Shown: positions 45,445-58,478, counted from the first letter of the stretch. The stretch is DNA of 64,000 nt from CAIWHR01 sp963846855 (GCA_963846855.1 CAWJXK010000012.1:1-64000), one strand, 5' to 3'. Notes: generated by a model from the sequence alone, not told the origin. Program-made: numbers and translations.

Positions 45445-46631
45445 CTACTTTCCCGCGAGGATGGATTCGCGCGACAGCAGCCGCGCGAACAGCACCAGCG
45501 CGATCCCGGCCAGCGCGACCGAAACGGCCCATGCCATCGTCAGATCGGCCGAGGGCAGCGCCTCTCCGCGCAGCGCGCGCGACAGAAGCGAGTATTGGCC
45601 GGACACCGGAACCAGCGCGAGCCACGCAGGCTCCTTGCGCTGCAGGAACATCGGCAGCAACGGGACGATCGCGACGATCGTGAGGATCAGCGACACGTTG
45701 GCCTGCGCCTCCTTCTGCGTGCGCCCGCGCGCCCCGACGTAGAGCAGCGCCGCCGCCACGAGCGCGATCAGCGGCAGCAGCACGACGATGAACCGCAGCA
45801 ATTCCGTGATGCCGAACAGGAACGGGATGCCGACCGCGGGAAGCGGCGCGAAGCGCAGCGTGAGGTAGAACCCGATCAGCGTCAGCAGGACGACGAGGGT
45901 GTCGAACGCGGCGACGGCAAGCCACTTGCCGCCGGCCAGCTCCAGCGGGCGCGCGGGCGTCGCGAGCAGCGGCTCGAGCGATGCGCGCTCGCGCTCGCCG
46001 GCGGTTGCGTCGAGGGCCATCGCCATGCCGCCGATCAGCGACGCGAACAATCCGTAATACGCGACCAAGAAGAGGACGATCGACCCCGAGCTCTGCGGCG
46101 TCGCCACGTCGCGCGCGTCGAGGCTGAGCGGATTCGCGACGTCGGGCGACACGCCGCGCAGCAGGAGGCGCGCACGACCCCATTCGCGATTGAACGCGCG
46201 CAGCAGCGCTTCGGTCCGGTCGATCGCCGCACGGGCGCGGTCCCGCGAGCGGTCGTAGACGAGCCGCACGATGCCGGGCTTTCCGTTGGCGACGTCCACG
46301 CCGAACTGCGGGTCGACGTCCAGGACGACGTCGAGGTCGCCCTCGCGCACGCGCTCCTCGTAATTGGCGGGCGCCGGAACGATGGAGACCTGCTGGCGTT
46401 CGAGGAATGCGATCAGCGCCGGCGCGTGCTCCCGTCCGGCGACCGGCAGCCTCAATTCGCGCGACTTGTCCGATTGGGTGGCGACGAGGTGGAGCATCAG
46501 CACGAGGAAGAGCGGGCCCGCGATCGCCGGTGTCAAGGTCAGAAGCGCGCTGCGCCGGTCGCGCGCGATGTCGACGATCTCCTTCCGCGCGACGGCGAGG
46601 ACCCGCGCGAGCGCGGAATCGGAATTGAAAA

Positions 46632-46635
<4 letters not shown>
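45445..46635 (-). CDS. ABC-2 type permease (NatB-like)
   Basis: The 396-residue protein has an N-terminal helix (~30-50), a ~130-residue extracytoplasmic domain and five to six C-terminal helices with the ABC-2 signature GGMAMALDATAGERERASLEPLLATP. NatB-type permeases pair with NatA ATPases for sodium or peptide export. Its start overlaps the ATPase stop (ATGA), so translation is coupled. The substrate is unknown. It converges with the agmatinase-family gene. Confidence 0.9.
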
Positions 46636-47371
<736 letters not shown>

Positions 47372-47375
<4 letters not shown>

Positions 47376-48862
47376 CCGCGCGCCCCAAGCCGGTCGGGCC
47401 ACAGCGCGGGCGCGACGCTGTTCTCGAAGTGCTCCACGCAATCCTTCGGAAGCTTGGCGAACGTCGGATCGTCGATGAACGCCGCGATGAGCTGCGGGCC
47501 GCAGGCATGGGGCGTCACGATGTGGCCGTAGCCGCGCGCGACGACGTGCCGGCTGTTGCGCAGCGTCTTGGCGACGAGCGCCCCGTTCGCCGGCGGCGTG
47601 ACCGGGTCGAGCCCGCCCGAAAGAATGAGCACGGGCACGTCGCTTGTGACGGGTGTGGCGGCATCCGGGGGCGCCGTACCCTTCGGCCAGACGTCGCATA
47701 CGGCGAGCGCGCGCCGCGCGAGGCTCGCCGTGCGAACGTTCGCGAGTGCCTGCTCGGCCTCCGAGCGGGACACGCGCGGCACGTCCTCGGTGCAGGTCAC
47801 CGAGTAATGCAACGCGGTGTTGAGCTGCTCGGCGAGATCGCCGGTGACAAGATCGAGGGTCGCGAGCAGCGGACCGTAATCGCCCGCGGCGACGCGTGCG
47901 ATGACCTCGGGCAGCAGCGCGCGGAGTTCCGGCGCGTAGGTGAACGGCTGCAGCGCCGCCAGCACGTGATCGAACGTGATGCGAACGCGGCGCGTCTCGC
48001 CCGTGCGCGGGTCGGCATAGGTTATCTCGTGGCCGGCGGCTCCCAGGGACGCGCGGATCGACGCCAGTGTCGCCGCGAGGTCGGGATGCGCGGTGCGGCA
48101 GGGGACCGCGGATGCGCAGGCGCCGATGAGCGCGGACAGCGCCGCGTCGCGCGACGGCCAAACGTCGAGCGTGACGCGCATCGAAGGCGGCGCGACGCCA
48201 TCGAGCACGATGCTGCGCACGCGCTCCGGATGGCGCCGCAGGTATTCCAGCGCGACGCGCGTTCCATATGAGCCGCCCCACAGGTTGATCCTTTGGTAAC
48301 CCAGCGCGGCGCGCATGGCGTCGAGATCGGCGACCCAGGCTTCCGTGGTGTACTGACGTGCGTCGACGCCGCGCGCGGCAAGCTCGCGCGCGCAGGCAGC
48401 GGCGTTTTCCGCGAAGTCGAGGTCGAGCGCGGCGATCGTCGAATCCTCCGGCTTCAGCGCCTCGCAGTCGAGCGGCGACGATCGTCCCGTGCCGCGAGGG
48501 TCGACGAGAACGACGTCGCGGTCCTTGCGCACGCCGGTCAGCTGCGCTGCGAACGGACCAAGCTGCGAGGCCGCCTGCCCGGGTCCGCCAGGGAGGACGA
48601 ACAGCGGATCGGGTTTGGGATCGAGCGTGTTCGCTGGGAGCATCGCGACGGCGATCGCGATCCTGCGCCCCTCGGGCACCGCGCGATTTTCCGGGACCTC
48701 GAGCGTGCCGCATTGCGCGGCGATCGAAAGCCTCGGCAGCCGGCACTCCGACAGCGCGATCGTGCGGCGCGCCGCGGCGCTGCCGTCGCCGCATCCGGCA
48801 GGCACGACGAGCACGCCGGCGAGGGCGACGAGCCGGCAGGCGAGTTCGGTGATTCGTTTCAT
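47372..48862 (-). CDS. Alpha/beta hydrolase with TAP-like C-terminus, lipoprotein
   Basis: The 496-residue protein has a lipoprotein signal with Cys24 (VPAGC). The catalytic elements are GPGQAASQ oxyanion loop, Ser in LWGGSYGTRVALEYL, Asp in LSGGLDPVTPP and His in GYGHIVTPHACG; the last part matches the TAP-like C-terminal domain of secreted tripeptidyl aminopeptidase-like enzymes. It is likely a membrane-anchored periplasmic peptidase or esterase. It is first in an operon with a NatAB-like exporter and is divergent from kynA. Confidence 0.88.
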
Positions 48863-48949
48863 CGCCGGGGATGGTAGCAGAGGCAACGCCACGCGCCGGA
48901 AGGCGACGCATCGATGCACTTGTGCGGAGGCGAGCCGAGCCGCCGCGGC

Positions 48950-48955
48950 TATACT
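48950..48955 (+). promoter_or_regulatory. Candidate -10 element for kynA
   Basis: TATACT lies 48 bp upstream of the kynA ATG in the 140-bp divergent region. No -35 is clear. Confidence 0.3.
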
Positions 48956-49002
48956 TGCCGCCACCTCCTCCTGCTTCCGGGCGCTCCCGCCCGGCGCCCG
49001 CC

Positions 49003-49866
49003 ATGACCACGCGCGACCTCGAACCCGGCATCGTCACCGATCTCACCGATCGGCTTTCGTACGGCGGCTATCTCCGGCTCGACCGGCTCCTCACCGCGCA
49101 GGAGCCGCTGTCGGGCACTGCGGGCACGCCGCCGCGGCACGACGAGATGATGTTCATCATTCAGCACCAGACCTCGGAGCTCTGGATGAAGCTCGCGATT
49201 CACGAACTGAAGGCGGCGATCGGCTTCGTCCGCGCCGACCGGCTCGCCGCGTGCTTCAAGATCCTCGCGCGGGTGAAGCTGATCCAGAAGCAGCTGTTCG
49301 AGCAGTGGGCGGTGCTGGAAACGCTGACGCCGTCCGAGTACGAGGCGTTCCGCCCGGCGCTCGGCGCCTCGTCCGGATTCCAGTCGGCGCAATACCGCGC
49401 GCTCGAGTTCCTGCTCGGCAACAAGCAGGCGGCGCTGATCGACGTCTTCCGCTACGACCCCGCCGTTCACGCCCAACTCACCGAACTCCTGCATGCGCCC
49501 AGTCTCTACGACGAGTTCCTGCGCCATCTCGCGCGCCGCGGCCTCCCGGTGCCGGCCGAGTGCGTCGAGCGCGACTGGTCGCAGTCGCACGTGCGCAATC
49601 CGGAGCTCGTCGCCGTGTTCAAAACCGTCTACGACGACCCCGACAAATGGTGGGACGCCTACGAGATGGCGGAGAAGCTGGTCGACGTCGAGGAATCGTT
49701 CCAGCTGTGGCGCTTCCGGCACCTGAAGACGGTCGAGCGCATCATTGGCCACAAGAGCGGCACCGGCGGCAGCTCCGGCGTCGCATTCCTCAAGCGCGCG
49801 CTCGATCATCAGTTCTTCCCCGAGCTGATCGACGTACGCACCGTGATCGGCGCGCGCTACTCGTAA
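49003..49866 (+). CDS. kynA: Tryptophan 2,3-dioxygenase
   Basis: This heme enzyme opens the indole ring of tryptophan to N-formylkynurenine. The 287-residue protein has the family motifs YGGYLRLDRLL, the distal-His helix with MMFIIQHQTSELWMKL, RHLKTVERIIGHKSGTGGSSG (proximal His and substrate loop) and FFPELIDVRT near the end. ATG 49003 gives the usual length. Kynureninase follows 17 bp later. No formamidase (kynB) gene is adjacent, so another hydrolase would be needed for the middle step. Confidence 0.95.
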   Translation: MTTRDLEPGIVTDLTDRLSYGGYLRLDRLLTAQEPLSGTAGTPPRHDEMMFIIQHQTSELWMKLAIHELKAAIGFVRADRLAACFKILARVKLIQKQLFEQWAVLETLTPSEYEAFRPALGASSGFQSAQYRALEFLLGNKQAALIDVFRYDPAVHAQLTELLHAPSLYDEFLRHLARRGLPVPAECVERDWSQSHVRNPELVAVFKTVYDDPDKWWDAYEMAEKLVDVEESFQLWRFRHLKTVERIIGHKSGTGGSSGVAFLKRALDHQFFPELIDVRTVIGARYS

Positions 49867-49883
49867 CGCGCGGCGTCAGGCAA

Positions 49884-51105
49884 ATGCGCGACCAGGACGA
49901 ATCGGCGATCAACCGTGCCATCGCGGCGCTGGGCGTCGGACCGCTGAACGAGTCGGCATTGGCGGCGCACGTGGCGCCGCTGTTCGCGCGTTCGCAGGCG
50001 GCGAATCGCGGCCGCGTCTATCTCGCCAACCATTCGCTTGGCCGCCCGCTCGACGCAACCGAGGACGACGTGCGCGAAGCGCTTCGCCTGTGGTACGAGC
50101 GCATGGGCGATGCCTGGGACGAGTGGAACGCCGAGAGCGATGCCTTCCGCGCGCGCATCGCGCGGCTGCTGGGATCAAAGCGCCCCGACTGCGTCGTCCC
50201 CAAGACGAGCGCGGGGCAGGGGTTGCGCGCCGTGCTGAACACCTACGACGTCCCGCCTCGCGTCGTGGCCACACGCGGCGAGTTCGACTCGCTCGACGTG
50301 ATCCTGCGCACGTACGCTGAGCGCGGCCGGATATCGCTCGCACTGGTCGGGGCGCGCGACGGCGATTTCTCCGCCGGCGACATCATCGCCGCGATCACGC
50401 CGGGCACTGAGCTCGTCGTCGTATCGCAGGTGATGTTCGAGACGGGCGCGATCGTGCCCGATCTGCCGGCGATCGTCGCGCGCGCGCACGCGGTCGGCGC
50501 GCGGATGCTGCTCGACGTCTATCACTCCGCTCGGCGTCTTCCCGGTGAATGTCGCCGCGCTCGACGTGGACTTCGCCGTCGGCGGCAGCTACAAATACCT
50601 GCGTGGTGGTCCCGGCGCGTGCTACCTGTACATTGCGCCGCGTCACGTCGACGCCGGACTCGCGACACTCGACACGGGCTGGTTCGCGAAGGAGTCGCCG
50701 TTCACCTACGCGCGGCCGCATCCGCCGCGCTTCGCGCCGGGCGGCGACGCCTGGCTCGAATCCACGCCCGCGGTGCTGCCGCTCTACCAGGCGCGCGCCG
50801 GTCAGCGCCTCGCGCTGGCGATCGGCGTCGAGCGGCTGCGCGCGCACTCGCTCGGCCTGCAGCGGCGGCTCGTCGAATTGCTCGCCGAGCGTGGCGTCGC
50901 CGCGCGCGGCGGCACGCCCGACCGCGGCGCGTTCGTGGTCATCCGCGACGCAAGGGCCGGTGCACTTGCCGACGGACTCGAACGGCGCGGCGTCATCACC
51001 GATGCCCGCGGCGAATGGCTGCGGCTGTGCCCGGACGTGCTGACGGCCGATGCGGAGCTCGTCGCCGCCGCGGATGCCGTTTCGGCAGCGATGACTGCCG
51101 GCTGA
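49884..51105 (+). pseudogene. kynU: Kynureninase, interrupted by one frameshift
   Basis: Repaired length is about 406 residues. Kynureninase cleaves kynurenine to anthranilate and alanine using PLP. The N-terminal half (LANHSLGRPL, VPKTSAGQGL, TRGEFDSLDVIL, VSQVMFETG) is in one frame up to LLDVYHS at 50528. The rest (LGVFPVNVAALDVDFAVGG, then the PLP Lys in SYKYLRGGPG, and the C-terminal domain) is in another frame to TGA 51103-51105. One extra G at about 50529 explains the shift. The encoded residues on both sides are intact, so this may be a sequencing error. Confidence 0.88.
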
Positions 51106-51166
51106 TCGCCGCCCGCAGGCGCCGGTCATTCCGGCGCGGTCGGCTTGTGTTCTGCGATCGCGAGGC

Positions 51167-51394
51167 TCAGGGCGCGCGCGTGATGAACCTGACCAGCGCC
51201 ACCAGCGCCAGCACGAAGACCATCGCGGAAAGAACGCCGACGATGATCACGTGCTGAGGCTTCAGCTTGACGGCATCGGCGCGCATGTCGCGGCCCTTCC
51301 TGACACCGAAGAAACTCCAGAAGACGGCGCCCGCGGCCTGAGCGAACGGGGCGCGCGGCGGCTCGGCCGGCGCGGGCGGCTGCGCGGGTTCCAT
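51167..51394 (-). CDS. DUF2970 small membrane protein
   Basis: The ~75-residue protein has the DUF2970 core FWSFFGVRKGRDMRADAVKLKPQHVII and one transmembrane helix (VGVLSAMVFVLALVALVRF). The family is typical of betaproteobacteria and has no known function. The start is uncertain: ATG 51394 gives the family length, while ATG 51469 would add 25 low-complexity residues. It converges with kynU. Confidence 0.8.
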   Translation of the reverse strand: MEPAQPPAPAEPPRAPFAQAAGAVFWSFFGVRKGRDMRADAVKLKPQHVIIVGVLSAMVFVLALVALVRFITRAP

Positions 51395-51560
51395 CGGGGG
51401 CACAGGCTCGGAAGTCACGGCGGTGCGATCGGTCTGGTGGGGAGTCGTCGATGGTAGCACTTGGCGCATCCGCGCCTAGCCGCCCGGCGCATCTGGCCCG
51501 GCGGCGCGTGCGTATAGCGGGGTGCAGCCGAATCGGCCGCGACACCCGTGGAGGAATGCC

Positions 51561-52001
51561 ATGCCCGCTCGCCTTGCCCGTTACTTGTTGCCCGCCGTCA
51601 TCGCCGTGATGCTGGCCGCCTGCCAGACGATGGCGCCGCCCCCCCAGAAGACGTTGTACGACCGCCTCGGCGGCCAGCCCGCGATCACCGCCGTCGTCGA
51701 CGACTTCGTCGGCAACGTCGCGGCCGACAACCGGATCAACGGATTCTTCGCCAAGACCGATATTCCCCGCCTGAAGCGCCTGCTGGTCGAGCAGCTTTGC
51801 GCCGGCACTGGCGGGCCGTGCACCTACACCGGCCGCAGCATGCCGGAGGCACACAGGGGAATGCACATCACCGACGCGCAATTCGGCGCGCTGGTCGAGG
51901 ATCTGCAGAAGTCGCTCAACAAGTTCAAGGTGCCCGAGAAGGAACAATCCGACCTGCTCGCGATCCTCGGACCGATGAAGCCCCAGATCGTCGGTCAGTG
52001 A
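51561..52001 (+). CDS. Group 1 truncated hemoglobin with lipoprotein signal
   Basis: The 146-residue protein has an N-terminal lipoprotein signal ending LAAC (lipid Cys21), a short Pro/Gln linker and a group 1 truncated globin domain (LYDRLGGQPAITAVVDDF, then YTGRSMPEAHRGMHIT with the probable proximal His98). Such globins bind O2 or NO. ATG 51561 has a perfect GGAGG site. The signal places the heme protein in the periplasm or on a membrane. It lies convergent with the cytochrome bd operon. Confidence 0.88.
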   Translation: MPARLARYLLPAVIAVMLAACQTMAPPPQKTLYDRLGGQPAITAVVDDFVGNVAADNRINGFFAKTDIPRLKRLLVEQLCAGTGGPCTYTGRSMPEAHRGMHITDAQFGALVEDLQKSLNKFKVPEKEQSDLLAILGPMKPQIVGQ

Positions 52002-52096
52002 CGCGGTGAACGGGCGGCGGTGCCGCGTGCGCGGCCGCCCGATCAAGGCGATCCGGAAGAACTTGATGCGCGGCCGGTCGGAGCGCCGGAGGACGC

Positions 52097-52249
52097 TCAG
52101 CCGTCTTTGTCGGCCTGCTTCCTGAAGCGCTCGCGGATCTTGCCTTCGTCGAGCTCGCCGAACGTGTACGACGCTTCGAGCCACATCACGTTGATGATGC
52201 CGAACGCGAGCGCGAGGCCCAAGCCGAGGATCCACGTGAAATACCACAT
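52097..52249 (-). CDS. cydX: Cytochrome bd small subunit CydX
   Basis: A 50-residue single-helix protein starting MWYFTWILGLGLALAFGIIN, which matches the CydX family; it stabilises the bd heme site in CydAB. The hydrophilic C-terminus ends KQADKDG. It lies 22 bp after cydB in the same operon, with a GGGAG ribosome binding site. Confidence 0.93.
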   Translation of the reverse strand: MWYFTWILGLGLALAFGIINVMWLEASYTFGELDEGKIRERFRKQADKDG

Positions 52250-52271
52250 GCGTCGAGGCTCCCGTCAGGGT

Positions 52272-53420
52272 TCAGTAGAGACCATGGCTGCCTTCCTTCA
52301 CATGCCGCTCGGTCACCTTGCCGCGGGTCACGTGATACGCCCACGTCGTGTAGGCGAGGACGATCGGAAGGAAGAGGAGAGTTCCCCAGAACATCACCTG
52401 CAGCGTGCGCCGGCTCGACACCGCGTCCCATACCGTGAGGCTGCTCGCCGGATCGCTCGATGACGGCATGATGAACGGATAGAGCGCGAACCCCGCGGTG
52501 AGGACGACCCCGGCCACGGACGCGGAGGACAGCACGAATGCGAGGCCAACGCGGCGCCGCGCTGACGCGAGCTGCGAGAGCAGCGCGCCGGCGAAGGCCG
52601 CCAGCGGCGCCAGCATCGTCCATGGGTGCAGCGAATAGTTGTCGAGCCACGCGCCTTGCGCCCGCACCACAGTCTTGGCCAGCGGGATGAACGACGCGTT
52701 TTCCGGCGGCATTGCCGTGACCCGGAAGCCCTCGATCGAAGTCGCGACGAAGACGCCGCCGGCGGCGAAGGCGACGACGAAGATCACCGCGGCGATGCGC
52801 CCGGCGCGGCGGGCGCGCTCCTGCAGCGCGCCCTCGGTGCGAAGCACCAGGAACGACGCGCCATGCATCGCCAGCATCGCGGCGCTCACGACGCCCGCGA
52901 GCAGGCCGAACGGGTTCAGCATCTCGATGAAGCTGCCGGTATAGAACACGCGCTGTTCCGCGTCGAAATGAAACGGAACGCCTTGCAGCAGGTTGCCGAA
53001 CGCGACGCCGAAGACCAGCGCGGGGACGGTGCCGCCGGCGAAGATTCCCCAATCCCAGAATCGGCGCCAGCGCGGATTCTCGACCTTGCTGCGGTAATCG
53101 ATTCCGACCGGGCGGAAGAACAGCGCGAACAGCGTGAGGATCAGCGCAACGTAGAAGCCCGAGAATGCGGTGGCGTACACCAGCGGCCACGCCGCGAACG
53201 TCGCGCCGCCCGCGGTGATGAACCAGACCTGGTTGCCTTCCCATGTCGGACCGATGGCATTGAGCGCGACCCGGCGCTCCGTGTCGGTGCGGGCGACGAA
53301 GGGCAGCAGCGTGCCGACGCCGAGGTCGAATCCGTCGAGGATCGCGAATCCGACGAGCAGAGCGCCGACCAGCAGCCACCAGATGAGCTTCAGCGTCGCG
53401 TAGTCGAAGAGGTAGATCAT
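52272..53420 (-). CDS. cydB: Cytochrome bd ubiquinol oxidase subunit II
   Basis: CydB is the second core subunit of the high-affinity quinol oxidase. The 382-residue protein has about nine helices and the conserved WWLLVGALLVGFAILDGFDLGVG start and GPTWEGNQVWFITAGG motif, with length equal to E. coli CydB (379). Its ATG overlaps the cydA stop (ATGA), which couples their translation. Confidence 0.96.
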   Translation of the reverse strand: MIYLFDYATLKLIWWLLVGALLVGFAILDGFDLGVGTLLPFVARTDTERRVALNAIGPTWEGNQVWFITAGGATFAAWPLVYATAFSGFYVALILTLFALFFRPVGIDYRSKVENPRWRRFWDWGIFAGGTVPALVFGVAFGNLLQGVPFHFDAEQRVFYTGSFIEMLNPFGLLAGVVSAAMLAMHGASFLVLRTEGALQERARRAGRIAAVIFVVAFAAGGVFVATSIEGFRVTAMPPENASFIPLAKTVVRAQGAWLDNYSLHPWTMLAPLAAFAGALLSQLASARRRVGLAFVLSSASVAGVVLTAGFALYPFIMPSSSDPASSLTVWDAVSSRRTLQVMFWGTLLFLPIVLAYTTWAYHVTRGKVTERHVKEGSHGLY

Positions 53421-54991
53421 GCGGTCCCCTCGACCGGTGTCCCGGGCTTTTCCGATTGATAGCGGCCGGTGCCGAGGCTCCCCGGCCCCAGGCGGATGTA
53501 CTTCAGCATCAGGTAGACCTCGACCGCGAGCAGCCCCGTATAGAAGAGCAGGAAGCCGCCGAGCGAGAACATCACCGTGCCCGCCGTGACCGACGACACG
53601 CCGAGATGCGTCGGCAGCACCTCGCTGATCGCCCACGGCTGCCGGCCGTATTCGGCAACGATCCAGCCGAGCTCCATCGCCACCCACGGCAGCGGAATGC
53701 TCCACAACGCGACGTGCATCAGCCAGCGGTTGTGCGCGAGATGGCGCCGCGCCAGCACGTAGAACGCCGCCGCGAACAGGAGCAGGAACCACAACCCCAG
53801 ACCCACCATGACCCGGAACGACCAGAACATCGTGGCGACGTTCGGGATCGTGTCGTCGGTCGCTGCGCGGATCTGCTCCGGCGTCGCGTCGACGACGTTG
53901 CGCGTGTACTTGCGCAGCAGGAGCCCGTAACCCAGGTCCTCCTTCAGCGCAGCGAACGCTGCGCGTGCCTCGGCGCTGTCGTCGCCGCCCTTGATCCGCT
54001 GCAGCGCCGCATAGGCCTGGATACCCTTGCGGATTCGCGCCTCGTGCTCCTTCTTGAGGTCCTTGATGCCGGTGACGGGGGTGTCGATCGACCGCGTGGC
54101 GATCAGTCCCATCATCCAGGGGATCTTCACCGCGAAGCGCGTCACTTCGCCTTCCTGGTCGGGGAAGCCGAACACCGTGAACGACGCGGGCGGCTTTTCC
54201 GTCACCCATTCAGCCTCGATCACGGCGAGCTTGACCTTCTGCACCTCGCCGGTCGTGTAGCCGGATTCGTCGCCCAGCACGATCACCGACAGCGCCGACG
54301 CGAGCCCGAATCCGGCGGCGACGGCGAACGAGCGCACCGCGAACGACGGGTCGCGTCCCCGCAGCAGGTACCAGGAAGAGATGCCCAGGACGAACAGCGA
54401 CGACGCCACATAGCCGGCGGCCAGCGTGTGCACGAACTTCGGCCCGGCGATCGGATTGAAGAAGAGGTCGGCGAAGCTCGTGAGCTCCATGCGCATCGTG
54501 TCGAGGTTGAATTCGGCGCCGACCGGGTTCTGCATCCACGCGTTGGCAATCAGGATCCAGAGCGCCGAGAAATTGGAGCCGAGCGCGACGAGGAACGTGA
54601 CGAGCAGGTGCGTCACCTTCCCCATCCGGTTCCAGCCGAAAAAGAAGATGCCGACGAACGTCGACTCCATGAAGAACGCCATCAGGCCCTCGAGCGCCAG
54701 CGGCGCGCCGAAGATGTCGCCGACGTAGTGCGAGTAGTACGCCCAGTTGGTGCCGAACTGGAATTCCATCGTGATGCCGGTGGCGACGCCCATCGCGAAG
54801 TTGATCCCGAAGAGCTTGCCCCAGAACTTCGTCATGTCACGGTAGATCTCCTTGCCGGTCATCACGTACACCGATTCCATGATGACGAGGATCCACGACA
54901 GCCCGAGGGTCAGCGGGACGAACAGGAAGTGATAGAGCGCCGTCGCGGCGAACTGCAGCCGCGACAGCTCGACGACGTCAACGGTCGGCAA
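53417..54991 (-). CDS. cydA: Cytochrome bd ubiquinol oxidase subunit I
   Basis: CydA carries hemes b558, b595 and d and oxidises ubiquinol with O2 reduction to water. The 524-residue protein begins at TTG 54991, six bases after GGAGG, giving MPTVDVVELSRLQFA; the axial His21 corresponds to E. coli His19. GDESGYTTGEVQKVKLAVIE starts the quinol loop, which has the long E. coli-type insertion (L subfamily). GRQPW near ~455 is conserved. The 5' end overlaps cydP by 14 bp. Confidence 0.96.
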   Translation of the reverse strand: MPTVDVVELSRLQFAATALYHFLFVPLTLGLSWILVIMESVYVMTGKEIYRDMTKFWGKLFGINFAMGVATGITMEFQFGTNWAYYSHYVGDIFGAPLALEGLMAFFMESTFVGIFFFGWNRMGKVTHLLVTFLVALGSNFSALWILIANAWMQNPVGAEFNLDTMRMELTSFADLFFNPIAGPKFVHTLAAGYVASSLFVLGISSWYLLRGRDPSFAVRSFAVAAGFGLASALSVIVLGDESGYTTGEVQKVKLAVIEAEWVTEKPPASFTVFGFPDQEGEVTRFAVKIPWMMGLIATRSIDTPVTGIKDLKKEHEARIRKGIQAYAALQRIKGGDDSAEARAAFAALKEDLGYGLLLRKYTRNVVDATPEQIRAATDDTIPNVATMFWSFRVMVGLGLWFLLLFAAAFYVLARRHLAHNRWLMHVALWSIPLPWVAMELGWIVAEYGRQPWAISEVLPTHLGVSSVTAGTVMFSLGGFLLFYTGLLAVEVYLMLKYIRLGPGSLGTGRYQSEKPGTPVEGTA

Positions 54992-55250
54992 CGGGAACCT
55001 CCGGCGAAGGGGTGGGGGCGGCGATGTGCTCGGTGACCGATAGGACGGCGGGCGAGGGGCCGGGTGCATCGACCGGACGGAAGAATGCGAGCCAGAGCAG
55101 CAGGATCGCGATCAGCTTGACGGCGAGCACCACGGTCACCTCGCGGGCGAGCGGGTCGCCGCGCGGCGATCGGCGCGCGGCGGGATGCGGCGCCTTCGCC
55201 TCGACCCGGGAATCGCGCGAAATCGTGGATGACGCCTGCATGGCGGGCAT
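54978..55250 (-). CDS. cydP: Small CydP-like protein of the cytochrome bd operon
   Basis: The 90-residue product has a polar N-terminus, the CydP-like stretch DPLAREVTVVLAVKLIAILLLW and a single transmembrane helix, then a Pro-rich tail. Short proteins of this type lie just upstream of cydA in betaproteobacteria. Its last 14 bases overlap the cydA start, so the two are coupled. ATG 55250 and ATG 55241 are both possible starts. It is divergent from clpB. Confidence 0.75.
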   Translation of the reverse strand: MPAMQASSTISRDSRVEAKAPHPAARRSPRGDPLAREVTVVLAVKLIAILLLWLAFFRPVDAPGPSPAVLSVTEHIAAPTPSPEVPVADR

Positions 55251-55350
55251 TATTGCCGCGTCGCGGCCGGCCGTCGAGCCTGCCGTCAGCCAGGGCCGCC
55301 GCGCCATATTCGGATGCGCCCGTCCGGCGCAGAATTGGTGATCACGCGCG

Positions 55351-55378
55351 CTTGAATCCACGGGCCGAGACCCCATTG
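55351..55378 (+). promoter_or_regulatory. Sigma-32 (RpoH) heat-shock promoter of clpB
   Basis: CTTGAAT (55351-55357), a 13-bp spacer and CCCCATTG (55371-55378) match the RpoH consensus (CTTGAAA, N11-16, CCCCATnT). It lies 33 bp before the clpB start and fits heat-shock induction of the disaggregase. Confidence 0.88.
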
Positions 55379-55410
55379 TCTCAGCAGTGTCTTTATCGCA
55401 AGGATCGACC

Positions 55411-58002
<2,592 letters not shown>

Positions 58003-58007
58003 ACGGC

Positions 58008-58027
58008 CGGGCGGCGTCAGCCGCCCG
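58008..58027. other. GC-rich hairpin between clpB and the channel gene
   Basis: CGGGCGGC and GCCGCCCG form a perfect 8-bp stem; the GTCA loop contains the channel gene's stop codon. It lies just after the clpB stop, between convergent genes, with no T-run on either strand. Confidence 0.45.
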
Positions 58028-58475
58028 CGCTGACCTTTTCCGCGGCGTCGCGATCCGCGTTCACCTGGGCGACGAGGCTCATCAGCACGCTCGTCGTCCA
58101 GCCGAACGCGAAGAGTCCCGAGATCGCGATCATCGGCGCCAACAGCCGCCACTGGTGGGGCAGCGTGCCTTCGCCGTAGCCCAGCGTCGTGTACGTGCCC
58201 GCGACGTAGTAGTACGCATCGCGCACCGATTCGATCGCGCCGATGCCGATCAGCGCGGCCGACCACAATGCGATCTCGGACAGGTGGGTCACCACCATGA
58301 TGAAGATCGTCACGGCGAAATAGCCGCTGTTGCGCAGGCGCGACGCGGGGCCGCGGCGCCGGTGGCGGCGGAAGCCCCATTGCACGACGTTCATCCCGGC
58401 GCCGTGGATGAACAGTGTCACGAGCACCGGCAGCGTGCCGAGCAGGATTTCCAGCAAGGGCGAGGATTGCGGCAT
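58017..58475 (-). CDS. Two-helix ion channel protein (Ion_trans_2 type)
   Basis: The 152-residue protein has an N-terminal hydrophobic segment, a basic loop (RRHRRRGPASRLR), then two helices flanking a pore loop with TTLGYGEG, a close variant of the potassium-channel filter TVGYGD. This indicates a small inner-membrane cation channel without a visible regulatory domain; ion selectivity is uncertain. The ATG at 58475 lies only three bases from the inverted-repeat element, so the upstream region was replaced or supplied by that element. Confidence 0.8.
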   Translation of the reverse strand: MPQSSPLLEILLGTLPVLVTLFIHGAGMNVVQWGFRRHRRRGPASRLRNSGYFAVTIFIMVVTHLSEIALWSAALIGIGAIESVRDAYYYVAGTYTTLGYGEGTLPHQWRLLAPMIAISGLFAFGWTTSVLMSLVAQVNADRDAAEKVSAGG

Positions 58476-58478
58476 CTA

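Noticed and set aside
51119..51137. Hairpin GCGCCGG/CCGGCGC after kynU as a terminator
   Set aside because: Only seven base pairs and no T-run; common by chance in GC-rich DNA.
52011..52041. GC-rich hairpin after the globin gene as a terminator
   Set aside because: The stem CGGGCGGC/GCCGCCCG is good, but the loop is long and no T-run follows on either strand.
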